Translations under genes and position numbers: made by a program
Part shown: one piece after another, positions 6,899 to 16,659 of the stretch
Position numbering within the stretch: the stretch's first letter is position 1
Layout of the letters: every line of letters begins with the position of its first letter
Notes under the pieces: model-generated
Told to the model about the DNA's origin: nothing
The model's database searches: none
Seen by the model: only the letters and a program-made list of their open reading frames with translations
Origin: DAOTWY01 sp003696565
GTDB lineage: Bacteria; Chloroflexota; Anaerolineae; Aggregatilineales; Phototrophicaceae
Direction of reading: 5' to 3'
NCBI GenBank assembly: GCA_034435635.1
Contig: DAOTWY010000051.1
Coordinates: 1-48,010, forward strand
Length of the DNA: 48,010 nt

Positions 6899-8650
6899 GT
6901 GAATCGAGAAATCGCACAAATTTTTGAAAACATCGCGGATATGTTGCAGCTAAAAGGCGAAAACATCCACCGCTATTTATCCTACCGCCGCGCAGCCGAA
7001 ACCATCCGCGATTTACCGCGTGACCTACGCGCCATTTCTGCAGAAGGCGGCTTAACGGATTTACCGAATATCGGCAAAACATTGGCGGATAAAATCAACG
7101 AATACATCGAAACGGGCAAGCTGGAATTTTACGAACGGATCAAGGCGGAAATCCCGGAAAGCCTACTAGACATCATGCGGATTAATGGCGTGGGACCCAA
7201 AAAGGCAAAGCTGTTCTGGGATGAGCTAGGCATCACTACCGTCGCGGAACTCCAAGCCGCCGCCGAAAATAATCAATTGGCGGGGTTAAAAGGCATGGGC
7301 AGCAAAAGTCAACAAAAAATCTTGGATGGAATTCAGGCTCTATCCCGCCAAACAGGGCGCACGCCACTCGGCAAGGCACTCCCCGCCGCGCAAGCAATTC
7401 TGGATATACTGCTTGCCATGCCCCAGGTCATCAAAGGCGAAATTGCTGGCAGCATCCGCCGCGCCCGCCCCACCATTGGCGATGTGGATATTCTGGTCGC
7501 CGTGCAGGATATGAGCGACTCCGCGCCGATTATGCAGACGTTTGTAAGCATGGAAAATGTCGCTCGTATTCTCGGACAAGGCGAGACAAAATCCAGCGTG
7601 GAGCTTGTGAATGGGCTTCAGGTAGATGTGCGTGTGCTGCCGCTGGCACGTTGGGGAACAGGATTACAATATTTCACAGGTAGCCAAGCACATAATGTCA
7701 AAATCCGGCAGATTGCGCTCAATCAAGGATATAGCCTCAATGAACACGCCCTCAGCCCAGTGGATTCAAATGGCGACATCATCCCTGATGCGCCCAAGCT
7801 GACATTTGAAACGGAAGAAAGCCTGTATGAACAGCTAGGTTTAAGCTGGATTCCGCCTGAATTGCGTGAAGATATGGGCGAGATCGAAGCCGCTCAAACG
7901 CACTCACTTCCACATCTCATCACGCTGGATGATATTCAAGGGGATTTACACATGCACACCACATGGAGCGATGGCAAGCTCAGCGTGCGTGAGATGGCAG
8001 AAGCGGCATATCAGCGTGGATGTAAATACATCGTCATCACGGATCATTCGCGCAGCTTGGGCATTGCCAACGGCTTATCAATCGAACGGCTGTTAGCGCA
8101 GCAGGAAGAAGTCCGCCGCGTGGATGCCGAGATGAACGGCAAAATCCGCGTGTTTCATGGTACAGAAATGGACATCAACGCCGATGGCGGGTTGGATTTT
8201 CCCGACGAGATTTTAGAGCAATTGGATTTTGTAATCGCGTCGCTGCATGTTAGCTTGCGGCAGGATGAAGAGCAGATCACACGCCGTCTGCTGAATGCGA
8301 TCCAGAATCCGCATGTGGATTTAATCGGGCATCCCCGCGCTCAACAAATCCCGCATCGTGAACCAGTTAAGGCAGATATGGATGCGATATTTGCAGCCGC
8401 CAAGCAACACAACACCGCGCTTGAGATTAATGCTAATCCCATACGGCTTGATTTAGAAGCGAACTATGCGCGCCGCGCCATCGAAATGGGTATCCTGCTA
8501 GCGATTAACACCGATGCACATCAGGCAGAACAGTTAGATTTAATGCACTATGGTATCCGAACCGCAAGACGGGGCTGGGTTACGCCAGATATGGTCATCA
8601 ATACATGGGATGTAGCACGCTTTCAGGCATGGATCACAGACCAAACGTAG
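6899..8650 (+). CDS. polX: DNA polymerase/3'-5' exonuclease PolX
   Basis: The 583-residue protein joins a family X polymerase to a PHP domain and probably acts in base-excision gap filling. Residues about 1-315 hold the 8-kDa HhH domain (LTDLPNIGKTLADKI, MRINGVGPKKAK) and the nucleotidyltransferase motif SIRRARPTIGDVDILVA with paired aspartates, plus a later QVDVRVLP. Residues about 345-575 hold the PHP metal sites: DLHMHTTWSDGK, ITDHSRS, HGTEMDI, ASLHVS, IGHPR and INTDAH. The start is GTG at 6899 with GGAG ten bases upstream. The gene looks more GC-rich than its neighbours, a weak hint of separate history. It stands alone. Confidence 0.95.
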   Translation: MNREIAQIFENIADMLQLKGENIHRYLSYRRAAETIRDLPRDLRAISAEGGLTDLPNIGKTLADKINEYIETGKLEFYERIKAEIPESLLDIMRINGVGPKKAKLFWDELGITTVAELQAAAENNQLAGLKGMGSKSQQKILDGIQALSRQTGRTPLGKALPAAQAILDILLAMPQVIKGEIAGSIRRARPTIGDVDILVAVQDMSDSAPIMQTFVSMENVARILGQGETKSSVELVNGLQVDVRVLPLARWGTGLQYFTGSQAHNVKIRQIALNQGYSLNEHALSPVDSNGDIIPDAPKLTFETEESLYEQLGLSWIPPELREDMGEIEAAQTHSLPHLITLDDIQGDLHMHTTWSDGKLSVREMAEAAYQRGCKYIVITDHSRSLGIANGLSIERLLAQQEEVRRVDAEMNGKIRVFHGTEMDINADGGLDFPDEILEQLDFVIASLHVSLRQDEEQITRRLLNAIQNPHVDLIGHPRAQQIPHREPVKADMDAIFAAAKQHNTALEINANPIRLDLEANYARRAIEMGILLAINTDAHQAEQLDLMHYGIRTARRGWVTPDMVINTWDVARFQAWITDQT

Positions 8651-8719
8651 GGGAATTTAGTGTCTTTTTTGTTACAATCAATATATGCACAAGCAAAAAG
8701 TATGTTATCTCGACCACAC

Positions 8720-8748
8720 TTGACAGCCAAGAGTGAAATACTTGTTAC
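8720..8748 (+). promoter_or_regulatory. Possible promoter of the SH3 membrane-protein gene
   Basis: A perfect TTGACA (8720-8725) stands 17 bases before a poor -10, TGTTAC (8743-8748), about 20 bases before the ATG at 8769. Only the -35 is convincing. Confidence 0.3.
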
Positions 8749-8768
8749 AAGAACGATCTAGGATTGTT

Positions 8769-9497
8769 ATGCCAGATTCACCTTATTTACCAGAAGATGA
8801 AGATTCTGCACAAGAGACCCGTGCAGCACGCCCAACACGTCACATTCCCCCTGTGCCTATACCACCAACACCGCCACGCACTAGGCATCAAAGACAAGCG
8901 CAACTTCCACCACGCCCTCAAGGCAAGGCACGCGCACGTCGTGATAGCGGCTTATATTTACCTTTATGGTCGCTGGCACTTATGTTATTTGTGGTAATTG
9001 GCATCGCCATGGGTGTTGTTTTACTCGTTATCAGCTTGGGGGTACAAAACACCCGCAACCCAAACGCTTTACCCACACAGCCGGCACCCGTTGTTATTGT
9101 TAGCTCACCCGTCCCAACAGAACGCCCCGCAGCGTTTCCAGCCTCACCTGCTACGCCGACCCTACCAGCCCAGTTCAGAAATTTATTGCAAGCACCGGCA
9201 GATTTCTCCCTAGCGGGTCCTGTATTGCCCACGGTGTTTATCTCCCCCACACCGATTTATATTGAAATTGGTGTCAGGGTGCGTGTTGTCGGCTTAAGTG
9301 GTGATGAGTTAAACATCCGTGATAGCGCAGGTATCTTTGGAACAACAGTATTATTCCGCGTGCCAGAAGGCACAATTTTTGATGTCGTCGCTGGTCCGTT
9401 GCAAGTTGATAACCTATCTTGGTGGCAATTGCGTGATCCGAACGATCCAACACGGATCGGTTGGGCTGCTTCACAGTACCTTGAAGCCATCCCCTGA
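8769..9497 (+). CDS. Single-pass membrane protein with extracytoplasmic bacterial SH3 domain
   Basis: This 242-residue protein has a Pro/Arg-rich cytoplasmic N-terminus (about 1-65), one membrane helix (LWSLALMLFVVIGIAMGVVLLVISLGV, about 70-97) and a Pro/Thr/Ser-rich linker. A C-terminal SH3-type domain follows (about 170-240; LNIRDSAG, LFRVPEGTIFDVV, WWQLRDPNDPTRIGWAASQYLE). Such domains usually bind peptidoglycan or peptides at the envelope. The ATG at 8769 has AGGA five bases upstream, so I prefer it to 8733. The layout resembles the LCP protein at 18.6 kb (charged N-terminus, one helix, external domain). The exact function is unknown. Confidence 0.8.
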   Translation: MPDSPYLPEDEDSAQETRAARPTRHIPPVPIPPTPPRTRHQRQAQLPPRPQGKARARRDSGLYLPLWSLALMLFVVIGIAMGVVLLVISLGVQNTRNPNALPTQPAPVVIVSSPVPTERPAAFPASPATPTLPAQFRNLLQAPADFSLAGPVLPTVFISPTPIYIEIGVRVRVVGLSGDELNIRDSAGIFGTTVLFRVPEGTIFDVVAGPLQVDNLSWWQLRDPNDPTRIGWAASQYLEAIP

Positions 9498-9538
9498 GTA
9501 TGCTAACCTAGCGCGGATCATCACACAAGTGAGGGGCG

Positions 9539-10285
9539 ATGAACAACACACCAGTGATTGTATTTGTGTTAGTGGGGGCATTAGCGCAACTGATTGATGG
9601 CAGCCTAGGGATGGGGTACAAGACTAGCACCACAACATTTTTGTTGTCTTTTGGGGTACCACCGGTTTTTGCCAGCTCTAGCGTGCATATCGGTGGGATT
9701 TTCACCAGTGCGGCATCTGGCTTATCTCATTGGAAACTTGGCAATTTAGATAAAACATTGTTTAAGCAGTTGGTTTTACCCGGCATTATTGGGGGCATCA
9801 TCGGCGCAGTGCTTTTAATTCATATCCCAACCCAAATTATCAAACCGCTAGTGGCATTATACTTACTTGTTATGGGGGTACGCATTATCTTAAAGGCATT
9901 ACAGCAAAAAACAGATTTGCAAATTGCCACAAGAACAACGCCGCTGGGATTTTTCGGCGGTTTTTTTGACGCAATCGGTGGTGGAGGCTGGGGACCAATT
10001 GTAACATCAACCTTGATGATGGATGGGCATCATCCACGCATTGTGGTGGGGTCAGTTAACATCGCGGAATTTTTTGTAACGTTGTTTCAATCCATCACCT
10101 TCCTGTTTTTATTACAAAAAATCGCTTGGAACGTCGTCATCGGGTTGATTATTGGCGGTGTAGCCACAGCCCCAATGGCGGCTTATCTCACACGATTTAT
10201 CCCGGCGCAGCGGTTAATGCTATTGGTCGGCATCCTGGTTATGACCTTAAGCTTGCGTACCTTTTTGGTTGCACTTATTGGTTAA
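9539..10285 (+). CDS. TSUP (TauE/SafE) family anion exporter
   Basis: The 248-residue integral membrane protein has about eight hydrophobic segments. It shows both halves of the TauE/SafE repeat: AQLIDGSLGMGYKT in the first and FFGGFFDAIGGGGWGPIVTSTL in the second. The family exports sulfite, sulfoacetate or related sulfur or organic anions; the substrate cannot be inferred. GAGGGG lies only two bases before the ATG, closer than usual. It follows the SH3 gene by 41 bases and precedes rlmI by 43, so loose co-transcription is possible. Confidence 0.9.
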   Translation: MNNTPVIVFVLVGALAQLIDGSLGMGYKTSTTTFLLSFGVPPVFASSSVHIGGIFTSAASGLSHWKLGNLDKTLFKQLVLPGIIGGIIGAVLLIHIPTQIIKPLVALYLLVMGVRIILKALQQKTDLQIATRTTPLGFFGGFFDAIGGGGWGPIVTSTLMMDGHHPRIVVGSVNIAEFFVTLFQSITFLFLLQKIAWNVVIGLIIGGVATAPMAAYLTRFIPAQRLMLLVGILVMTLSLRTFLVALIG

Positions 10286-10328
10286 AAACGGCAAATACCC
10301 CTCTTTTTAGGATTGGAGTAAATAACGA

Positions 10329-11492
10329 ATGGCTCGCATAACAATCAAACATAAGCGAGAAAAACCCATACTTAATCAACACCCATGGATATTTTCCGGG
10401 GCAATTAACAGCTATGAAGGTACGATACAGCCCGGTGATATTGTCTCCATCCGAGCGCACGATGGGCAATTTTTAGCACAGGGCTATTGGAACCCTAATT
10501 CGCAAATTGAAGTCCGGCTCCTTTCCTGGGAAAACGAACCTATTGATGAACATTGGTGGCGCAAGATGCTCCAACAGGCAATCCATGCCCGCGCTGGCTT
10601 GACAAATACCGCCTATCGTCTTATCAATGCCGAAAATGATTATCTTCCTGGGTTAATTGTGGATCGCTATGGCGACTGGTTGGTGATGCAAGCCCTTACG
10701 TTGGGGATTGAAAAACGCAAGCATATGATCGCTGATATTTTAAGCGTATTGCTCGATATTCAAGGCATTTATGAGCGCAGTGACGTAGATGTCCGGAAGA
10801 AAGAAGGGTTGTCGTTACATACTGGTCTCATCTGGGGAAAAGAACCACCAGAAGAACTCATCATCCAAGAAAATGGACATTCCATCATCGTCGATGTTTA
10901 TAACGGTCATAAAACCGGCTTTTATTTAGATCAGGCAGAAAACCGCGCGCGCGTTGGTCAATTAGCAAAAGGTAAGCGCGTGTTGAACTTATTCAGCTAC
11001 ACTGGCGGATTTGGTGTTCATGCCTTGGCAAACGGGGCAGATTATGTGGTCAATGTTGATTCGTCGATCGAAGCGTTGCAACTTGCAGAGACAAACCTAG
11101 CACAGAACAACCTGCCACTGGCACGCGCCGGGCATATTCAAGCCGATGTGTTTGTTTACCTGCGTGAGATAACGGATCAATATGACCTTGTGATTTTAGA
11201 CCCACCCAAATTTGCCCATAACAAACAACAGTTAGAAAGTGCCGCACGCGGCTATAAAGATATCAATCTGCACGCCTTTAATGCCGTCAAACCAGGAGGA
11301 TACCTAATGACGTATTCTTGCTCTGGGGCATTAAGCGCGGATTTGTTCCAAAAGATTGTGTTTGGTGCCTTAGCAGATAGCGGCAGACAAGCGCAAATTA
11401 TCCAACATTTACAAGCTGGGCAAGATCATCCTGTTGCGCTGACCTTCCCAGAGGGTGAATATCTTAAAGGACTTCTACTTAGAGTATATTAG
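10329..11492 (+). CDS. rlmI: Class I SAM-dependent rRNA (cytosine-C5) methyltransferase, RlmI-like
   Basis: The 387-residue protein matches the RlmI/RlmK-type architecture that methylates C1962 of 23S rRNA. It has an N-terminal PUA domain (about 1-75; HPWIFSGAINSYEGTIQPGDIV), a central EEHEH-like region and a C-terminal Rossmann methyltransferase. SAM-binding and catalytic motifs are VLNLFSYTGGFGVHAL, VNVDSS, ILDPPKFAHNK and the catalytic cysteine region TYSCSGAL. The downstream P-type ATPase starts 12 bases after the stop. Confidence 0.88.
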   Translation: MARITIKHKREKPILNQHPWIFSGAINSYEGTIQPGDIVSIRAHDGQFLAQGYWNPNSQIEVRLLSWENEPIDEHWWRKMLQQAIHARAGLTNTAYRLINAENDYLPGLIVDRYGDWLVMQALTLGIEKRKHMIADILSVLLDIQGIYERSDVDVRKKEGLSLHTGLIWGKEPPEELIIQENGHSIIVDVYNGHKTGFYLDQAENRARVGQLAKGKRVLNLFSYTGGFGVHALANGADYVVNVDSSIEALQLAETNLAQNNLPLARAGHIQADVFVYLREITDQYDLVILDPPKFAHNKQQLESAARGYKDINLHAFNAVKPGGYLMTYSCSGALSADLFQKIVFGALADSGRQAQIIQHLQAGQDHPVALTFPEGEYLKGLLLRVY

Positions 11493-11504
11493 AAAGCTCA
11501 CTTG

Positions 11505-13697
11505 ATGCTGAACGAATCCCAAGTACAACAACGCCGTGCCGCCGGGCAAGCTAATAATATTAATTTGACTCCTAGCCGCACCTATGCCCATATCATCAGG
11601 AAAAATGTACTGACATTCGTCAATATTGTCCTATTTAGCATCGGTGTGATTTTAGTATTGCTTGGCTCCCCGTCAGATGCTGTTGCAACTGCCGGCTTGG
11701 TCACTATGAATGTCTTAATTGGCTTGGGGCAAGAAATCCGCGCAAAACGCAAATTGGATCAAATTACCCTATTAGCACGCCCACGTGTTACTGTGATACG
11801 TCAAGAAGGTGAGCATCAAGTTCTGCCGGATGATATTGTGTTAGGAGATTGGCTGCGGCTTAAAGCTGGTGATCAAATCGTCTGCGATGGTGTAATTGTG
11901 GATACAGGACAAGTTGAGGTCGATGAATCACTTTTAACTGGCGAATCAGACCGTATCCTCAAAAAACAAGGCGATGCAGTCTATTCCGGTTCAATTTGCA
12001 TTGCAGGGAGTGCAGTTTATGAAGTGAAGCAGGTCGGTGCTGGCAATGTTGCCAATCAAATCACCGCAAAAGCGCGTACCTTCAAGACCACCCTTACCCC
12101 GTTACAGCGCGATATTAACCGTATCGTTCGTTGGGTGAGTATCACCTGTACGCTAATTGGTATGTTTTTTATATTGCGGATGGCAGATGATCTGACAACA
12201 TTGGAGCGTGTGCAAATCGTAGCGGTTATCATGGGGACAATACCCGCTGGTTTAATCTTCTTAACAACTTTAGCCTATGGACTGGGTGCGGTACGTATGG
12301 CTGGGCAAGGGGTTTTGGTGCAACAGATCAACGCTGTTGAATCAATGAGCCATGTAACTGTGCTTTGCATGGATAAAACCGGCACAATCACTACAAACAA
12401 CATCCTTTTAGAGAATATCTTGCCTTATCAAATAACAGAAGCCGAGTTTAGAACCATGCTTGGGCAATTCGTTGCCAGCAGTATCAGCCATAATCAGACC
12501 AGCGAGGCAATTGCTAAAGCCTGTCCAGCTTCAAAATCGCCTATTCAGCATGAAGTCACATTTTCATCTGAACGTAAATGGAGCGGCATCACGTGGTTGG
12601 ATTCCAGCACACAGATTCTCGGCGCACCAGAAGTTATTGCACAAGAATTACCACCAGAAATTACACAACAAGTCAAAACCTGGTCAGAACAAGGATTACG
12701 TGTTTTAGCATTTATGCAAAGCCCCACCCCCTTAAGGGATAACACTTTGCCAGTTCCCAGAACCCTGCTTGGACTAGTGTGCTTACGAGATGAATTACGC
12801 CCGAACACCCGCCAAACACTTACCGCGTTTCAGCAAGCTAACATTCAACTTAAAATTATCTCAGGGGATCATCCTCAAACCGTGGCAGCATTAGCTAAAC
12901 AAGTCGGCTTTGAAGGGCATGCTATCTCCGGCTTAACGCTTGCGACACTAGACGATGCCGCTTTTGCCCAGGCAGCACAAGTTCATACAATTTTTGGGCG
13001 TATCACACCAGATCAGAAAGAACGGTTGATGCAATCACTCCGTAAACAAGGGGCTTATGTGGCGATGATTGGCGACGGTGTAAACGATGTCATGGCGTTA
13101 AAATCTGCACAGATTGGCATTGCCATGCACAGTGGTAGCCCTGCCACACGCAATGTAGCTGATCTCATTCTGCTGGATGATTCATTCGCAGCATTACCAC
13201 ATGTCTTTATGGAGGGACAACGTATCATCAACGGTGTATTGGACACCATGCGGTTGTTATTAACACGCACCACCTACGTCCTGAGTCTGATTAGCATCAT
13301 GGGTCTTTTTGGGGTAGCGTTTCCTTTTTTACCCACACAAGACACACTTAACTCATTTTTGACTGCTGGATTACCACCATTTTTGCTGACATTATGGGCT
13401 ACCAATGGGACTCCTCCCAAAAACTTACTTCAACACGCAGGGCGGTTCATTATCCCAAGCGCAGTTGGTATAACGTTCATCGGTTCAACGGTCTATTTAT
13501 TGGCATTAAGTCAATTTGATCTTGAAATTGCACGCACACTTCTGGTCATTACAGTGATTACCTGTGGGGCGATGATTATCCCATTGGCACACGCTAGTAA
13601 ACGGTCAATTTCGCTGACAATTGGCATTTTAGCTTTGTTGGTGATAACGCTCTACATTGAACCGCTTCGTACTTTTTTTGACCTGCAATTGCCTTAG
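11505..13697 (+). CDS. P-type cation-transporting ATPase, CtpE-like
   Basis: This 730-residue pump most resembles the short Mycobacterium CtpE-type P-ATPases, linked there to calcium. It has the actuator motif DESLLTGESD, the phosphorylation loop MDKTGTITTNN (Asp about 290), and the hinge GDGVNDVMALKSAQIGIAM, with about ten membrane segments. The M4 motif, usually PEGL in Ca-type pumps, reads I-P-A-G-L (about 246-250), so the cation-binding glutamate is missing. There are no N-terminal metal-binding cysteines and no CPC motif, which excludes a heavy-metal P1B pump. TTG at 11502 or ATG at 11505 could start it; I chose ATG. Substrate uncertain. Confidence 0.88.
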   Translation: MLNESQVQQRRAAGQANNINLTPSRTYAHIIRKNVLTFVNIVLFSIGVILVLLGSPSDAVATAGLVTMNVLIGLGQEIRAKRKLDQITLLARPRVTVIRQEGEHQVLPDDIVLGDWLRLKAGDQIVCDGVIVDTGQVEVDESLLTGESDRILKKQGDAVYSGSICIAGSAVYEVKQVGAGNVANQITAKARTFKTTLTPLQRDINRIVRWVSITCTLIGMFFILRMADDLTTLERVQIVAVIMGTIPAGLIFLTTLAYGLGAVRMAGQGVLVQQINAVESMSHVTVLCMDKTGTITTNNILLENILPYQITEAEFRTMLGQFVASSISHNQTSEAIAKACPASKSPIQHEVTFSSERKWSGITWLDSSTQILGAPEVIAQELPPEITQQVKTWSEQGLRVLAFMQSPTPLRDNTLPVPRTLLGLVCLRDELRPNTRQTLTAFQQANIQLKIISGDHPQTVAALAKQVGFEGHAISGLTLATLDDAAFAQAAQVHTIFGRITPDQKERLMQSLRKQGAYVAMIGDGVNDVMALKSAQIGIAMHSGSPATRNVADLILLDDSFAALPHVFMEGQRIINGVLDTMRLLLTRTTYVLSLISIMGLFGVAFPFLPTQDTLNSFLTAGLPPFLLTLWATNGTPPKNLLQHAGRFIIPSAVGITFIGSTVYLLALSQFDLEIARTLLVITVITCGAMIIPLAHASKRSISLTIGILALLVITLYIEPLRTFFDLQLP

Positions 13698-13766
13698 AAC
13701 GCCCGTTCGGTGTATAATCAAAATGTCGGCTTTGTGGATATTCAGATATTTCATTCAACGAACTAT

Positions 13767-13795
13767 TTGAATCACAGCAAACACCTTTCTATAAA
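13767..13795 (+). promoter_or_regulatory. ligA promoter
   Basis: TTGAAT (13767-13772), a 17-base spacer and TATAAA (13790-13795), giving a leader of about 37 bases before ligA. A second perfect -10-like TATAAT occurs at 13713-13718 with a weaker -35, TTGCCT. Confidence 0.6.
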
Positions 13796-13838
13796 TTAAC
13801 AACTCTTAGCTAAATAACGAACAGTCAATAAATAATCT

Positions 13839-15857
13839 ATGTTTGAACGAGCCAAAACCTTACGTGACCAGCTAAACTATCACAACTATCGTTATTATGT
13901 CCTGGGTGATCCTATTATCACCGATGCCGAATATGACAAGCTTTATCATGAGCTGAAAGCGTTGGAAGACGCGCACCCAGAACTTATCACACCAGATTCA
14001 CCAACACAGCGCGCCGGCAGTGATCTACAAGAAGATTTTCCAAAAGTAGAACATCCTGCACCAATTCTCAGTTTATCCAATGCCTTTGATGCGGCAGATT
14101 TGCAAGCATGGGAAGAGCGCAACCTCAAATTATTAGCAGAAGGCACAACACTGGACTATATGCTAGAACCTAAGTTAGACGGCTTAACGGTTGTCATCAC
14201 CTATGAGAATGGCATCCTTGTGCGTGCTGCCACACGGGGTAACGGGCGGGTTGGTGATGATGTAACAGCCAATGTCAAAACAATTAAGACCGTCCCTTTA
14301 AAAATCCCTGTTGAATCAAATAACCTCACTCCCCCGCAGCGATTGGTGGTACGTGGTGAAGTGTTATTCCTTAAGCATGATTTTGAGATGTTAAATCAAC
14401 GACAACAAGCAGCTGGTTTGCCTTTATATGTCAACGCACGTAACACAGCATCCGGCACACTAAAGCAAAAAGACTCGCGGATTACCGCATCACGCCCACT
14501 AACAGCCTATGTGTATGATATAGTAGACATCAGTGAAGTAGATATGCACGGGCAGGTCATTACACTAAATACCGAACAACAACTATTGACGTATCTAGCG
14601 CAATTGGGGTTTTATATCCCACCAGAATCCCACTATTATCCAACACTTTCCAACATTATCCAACAAATACCCACATGGGAAACCCGCAGAGACCAATTAG
14701 ATTTTGAAATTGATGGGTTGGTCATCAAAGTGAATGACCGTCTGATCGCACAGGAATTAGGTGTCATCGGCAAAGACCCACGTGGCGCAATTGCATATAA
14801 ATTCCCTGCGCAGGAAGCGACAACCAAACTCATCGGCGTGACAGTCAACATCGGGCGTACAGGTAAAGTCACCCCCACTGCTCAACTAGACCCTGTATTT
14901 GTTGGCGGGGTAACCGTCAGCAATGCAACCATGCACAATTATAAATTTATCCATGATTTGGACATCCGCCTGGGTGATACCGTCATCATCAAACGTTCAG
15001 GCGATGTCATTCCATATGTGATTGGACCAGTCACTGGCGCGCGGGATGGTAGCGAAACGCCCATTATGCCACCGGAACAATGCCCTCATTGCCATACGCC
15101 CATCATACAACCAGATGGCGCAGTTGATCACTTCTGCCCAAACCCGCTTTGCCCAGAGCGTGTTTTCCGTAGTATTGAGTTTTTTGTCTCACGCGGGGCG
15201 ATGGATATAGAGGGTATGGGTCCACAGACAGTTAAAGTGCTGATGGACGAGGGCTTTATCACTGATGAAGCGGACATCTTTTATTTAGAACCAGAAAAGC
15301 TAATCGCCCTAGAACGCTTTGGAGAGAAAAAAGTTGAGAACTTGATGGCAGCAATTGAAAAAGCTAAGTCTCGCCCATTTTCACAATTGCTTGCCTCATT
15401 AGGTATTGAAGGCGTGGGCAGTACTGTCGCCAATTTACTGGCAGATCAATTCCGGTCAATTGATGCGTTGATGGCAGCAACCCCTGAAGAAATTACACAA
15501 ATTGAAGGAATTGGACCAATTATCGCACAGAATGTGGTGGATTGGTTTAATGACACACATCATCAACGTATTCTGAATAAAATGCGTGATGCCGGGGTCA
15601 ATATGCAAGCAAGAGAGCGTATCCGTGCCGGAGATCAGCTAACTGGCAAAACATTCGTCCTCACTGGCACACTGCCCACCATGAGCCGTGATGAAGCAAA
15701 AGCATTGATCGAAGCGCACGGTGGTAAAGTAACCTCTAGCGTCAGTAAAAAGACTGATTTTGTTGTCGTAGGTGATTCACCCGGCAGTAAAGCAGATAAA
15801 GCGGCTCAATTGGGTATCCCGATGATCAGCGAAGATGACTTAAAAGCCATGTTGTGA
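13839..15857 (+). CDS. ligA: NAD-dependent DNA ligase
   Basis: LigA seals nicks with NAD+ during replication and repair. The 672-residue protein shows every domain in order. These are Ia (NYHNYRYYVLGDPIITDAEYDKLYHEL), the adenylation site MLEPKLDGL with Lys112, the OB fold, a four-Cys zinc finger (CPHC...CPNPLC, about 411-436), HhH repeats, and a C-terminal BRCT domain (about 600-672, GKTFVLTGTLPTMSRDEAKALIEAHGGKV). Length is typical. No clear Shine-Dalgarno precedes the ATG. The gene is monocistronic with its own promoter. Confidence 0.97.
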   Translation: MFERAKTLRDQLNYHNYRYYVLGDPIITDAEYDKLYHELKALEDAHPELITPDSPTQRAGSDLQEDFPKVEHPAPILSLSNAFDAADLQAWEERNLKLLAEGTTLDYMLEPKLDGLTVVITYENGILVRAATRGNGRVGDDVTANVKTIKTVPLKIPVESNNLTPPQRLVVRGEVLFLKHDFEMLNQRQQAAGLPLYVNARNTASGTLKQKDSRITASRPLTAYVYDIVDISEVDMHGQVITLNTEQQLLTYLAQLGFYIPPESHYYPTLSNIIQQIPTWETRRDQLDFEIDGLVIKVNDRLIAQELGVIGKDPRGAIAYKFPAQEATTKLIGVTVNIGRTGKVTPTAQLDPVFVGGVTVSNATMHNYKFIHDLDIRLGDTVIIKRSGDVIPYVIGPVTGARDGSETPIMPPEQCPHCHTPIIQPDGAVDHFCPNPLCPERVFRSIEFFVSRGAMDIEGMGPQTVKVLMDEGFITDEADIFYLEPEKLIALERFGEKKVENLMAAIEKAKSRPFSQLLASLGIEGVGSTVANLLADQFRSIDALMAATPEEITQIEGIGPIIAQNVVDWFNDTHHQRILNKMRDAGVNMQARERIRAGDQLTGKTFVLTGTLPTMSRDEAKALIEAHGGKVTSSVSKKTDFVVVGDSPGSKADKAAQLGIPMISEDDLKAML

Positions 15858-15997
15858 AAATTTTCTGAAAATTGCTTGTTCCAACCATAAAGTATGATAC
15901 CCTTTAGTTAGTTGTAGCATTTTAAATAATATTACAATTAATCAATGAACGTTACATCGGCATCATAAGCAAGACAAGCAATTTGGAGATTTACACC

Positions 15998-16477
15998 ATG
16001 ATAAAAACATCGGACTGGACATCGTTGTATGAACTAAAAACCGTTGATGAGAAAATCAACAAGCTGTTAGAACTCGGCACAAAGGCATTAGGGCAAAACA
16101 TCGGCATTATCAGTCGTATTCAAAACAACAATTACGTTGTAAAGTACGCTTATAGCACAGGTGATCCCATTGCACCGGGGACAACATTCAAACTCGGTGA
16201 TACATATTGCAGTGTCACCATGAGACAAAAACAAGTGGTGGCTATTCCGCATTTCAGCATTTCGGAATTTAATCGGCACCCATGCTATCAACTTTTCAAG
16301 TTAGAAGCATACATCGGAACACCAATCATGGTGAAAGATCAGGTGTATGGCACTTTAAATTTTTCCAGTGCGGCGGTCAAAACATCCAATTTTACTGAAA
16401 CTGAGCAGCATCTTGTCCAGGTGATGGGGTTATATGTTGGCACCTTGTTAGAAAACAAACGCATTTCTGCATCATAA
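15998..16477 (+). CDS. GAF-domain sensory protein
   Basis: The 159-residue protein consists almost entirely of one GAF domain. It runs from an N-terminal helix (VDEKINKLLELGTKALGQNIGIISRI) through the core (LGDTYCSVTMRQKQVVAIPHF, LEAYIGTPIMVKDQVYGTLNFSS) to FTETEQHLVQVMGLYVGTLLE. GAF domains bind cyclic nucleotides, haem, bilins or other small ligands. No output domain is attached and no ligand is evident; a pair of Cys residues (in TYCSV and HPCYQ) is notable. The ATG at 15998 has GGAG nine bases upstream; a TTG at 15983 overlaps that site. A hairpin repeat follows it downstream. Confidence 0.85.
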   Translation: MIKTSDWTSLYELKTVDEKINKLLELGTKALGQNIGIISRIQNNNYVVKYAYSTGDPIAPGTTFKLGDTYCSVTMRQKQVVAIPHFSISEFNRHPCYQLFKLEAYIGTPIMVKDQVYGTLNFSSAAVKTSNFTETEQHLVQVMGLYVGTLLENKRISAS

Positions 16478-16582
16478 ACAACTGAAACTTTCTTTACGCA
16501 GCAATTAACATCAGCATTCATGCACGCTGCAAGAAGCGTAGCCGGGCTATCCTCGGGTAGCATTGTTGTTGACAATAGGGAT

Positions 16583-16646
16583 GGTTGCCAAGAGATAAAT
16601 CCATGGCAACACAATCCACCCCATAAGTAATGAACTTCTATCAACG
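16583..16646. repeat. Intergenic hairpin repeat, copy A
   Basis: GGTTGCCAAGAGATAAATCC followed by ATGGCAACA is a stem-loop with GTTGCCA/TGGCAAC arms, then a CACCCCAT block. It is clearly related to copies at 38805 and 44192. It lies in the 182-base gap between the converging GAF and recombinase-like genes. The same gap holds a short ATTGT-TGTTG-ACAAT hairpin and nothing else recognisable. Confidence 0.65.
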
Positions 16647-16659
16647 AGGCATTGCCCGG

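Noticed and set aside
6899..8650. polX as recently transferred DNA
   Set aside because: It looks somewhat more GC-rich than its neighbours, but there are no flanking repeats or mobility genes, and PolX-PHP proteins are widespread in bacteria; a composition calculation would be needed.
8918..9250. A 110-residue minus-strand ORF
   Set aside because: It is antisense to the proline-rich part of the SH3 membrane protein; low-complexity composition keeps the opposite frame open.
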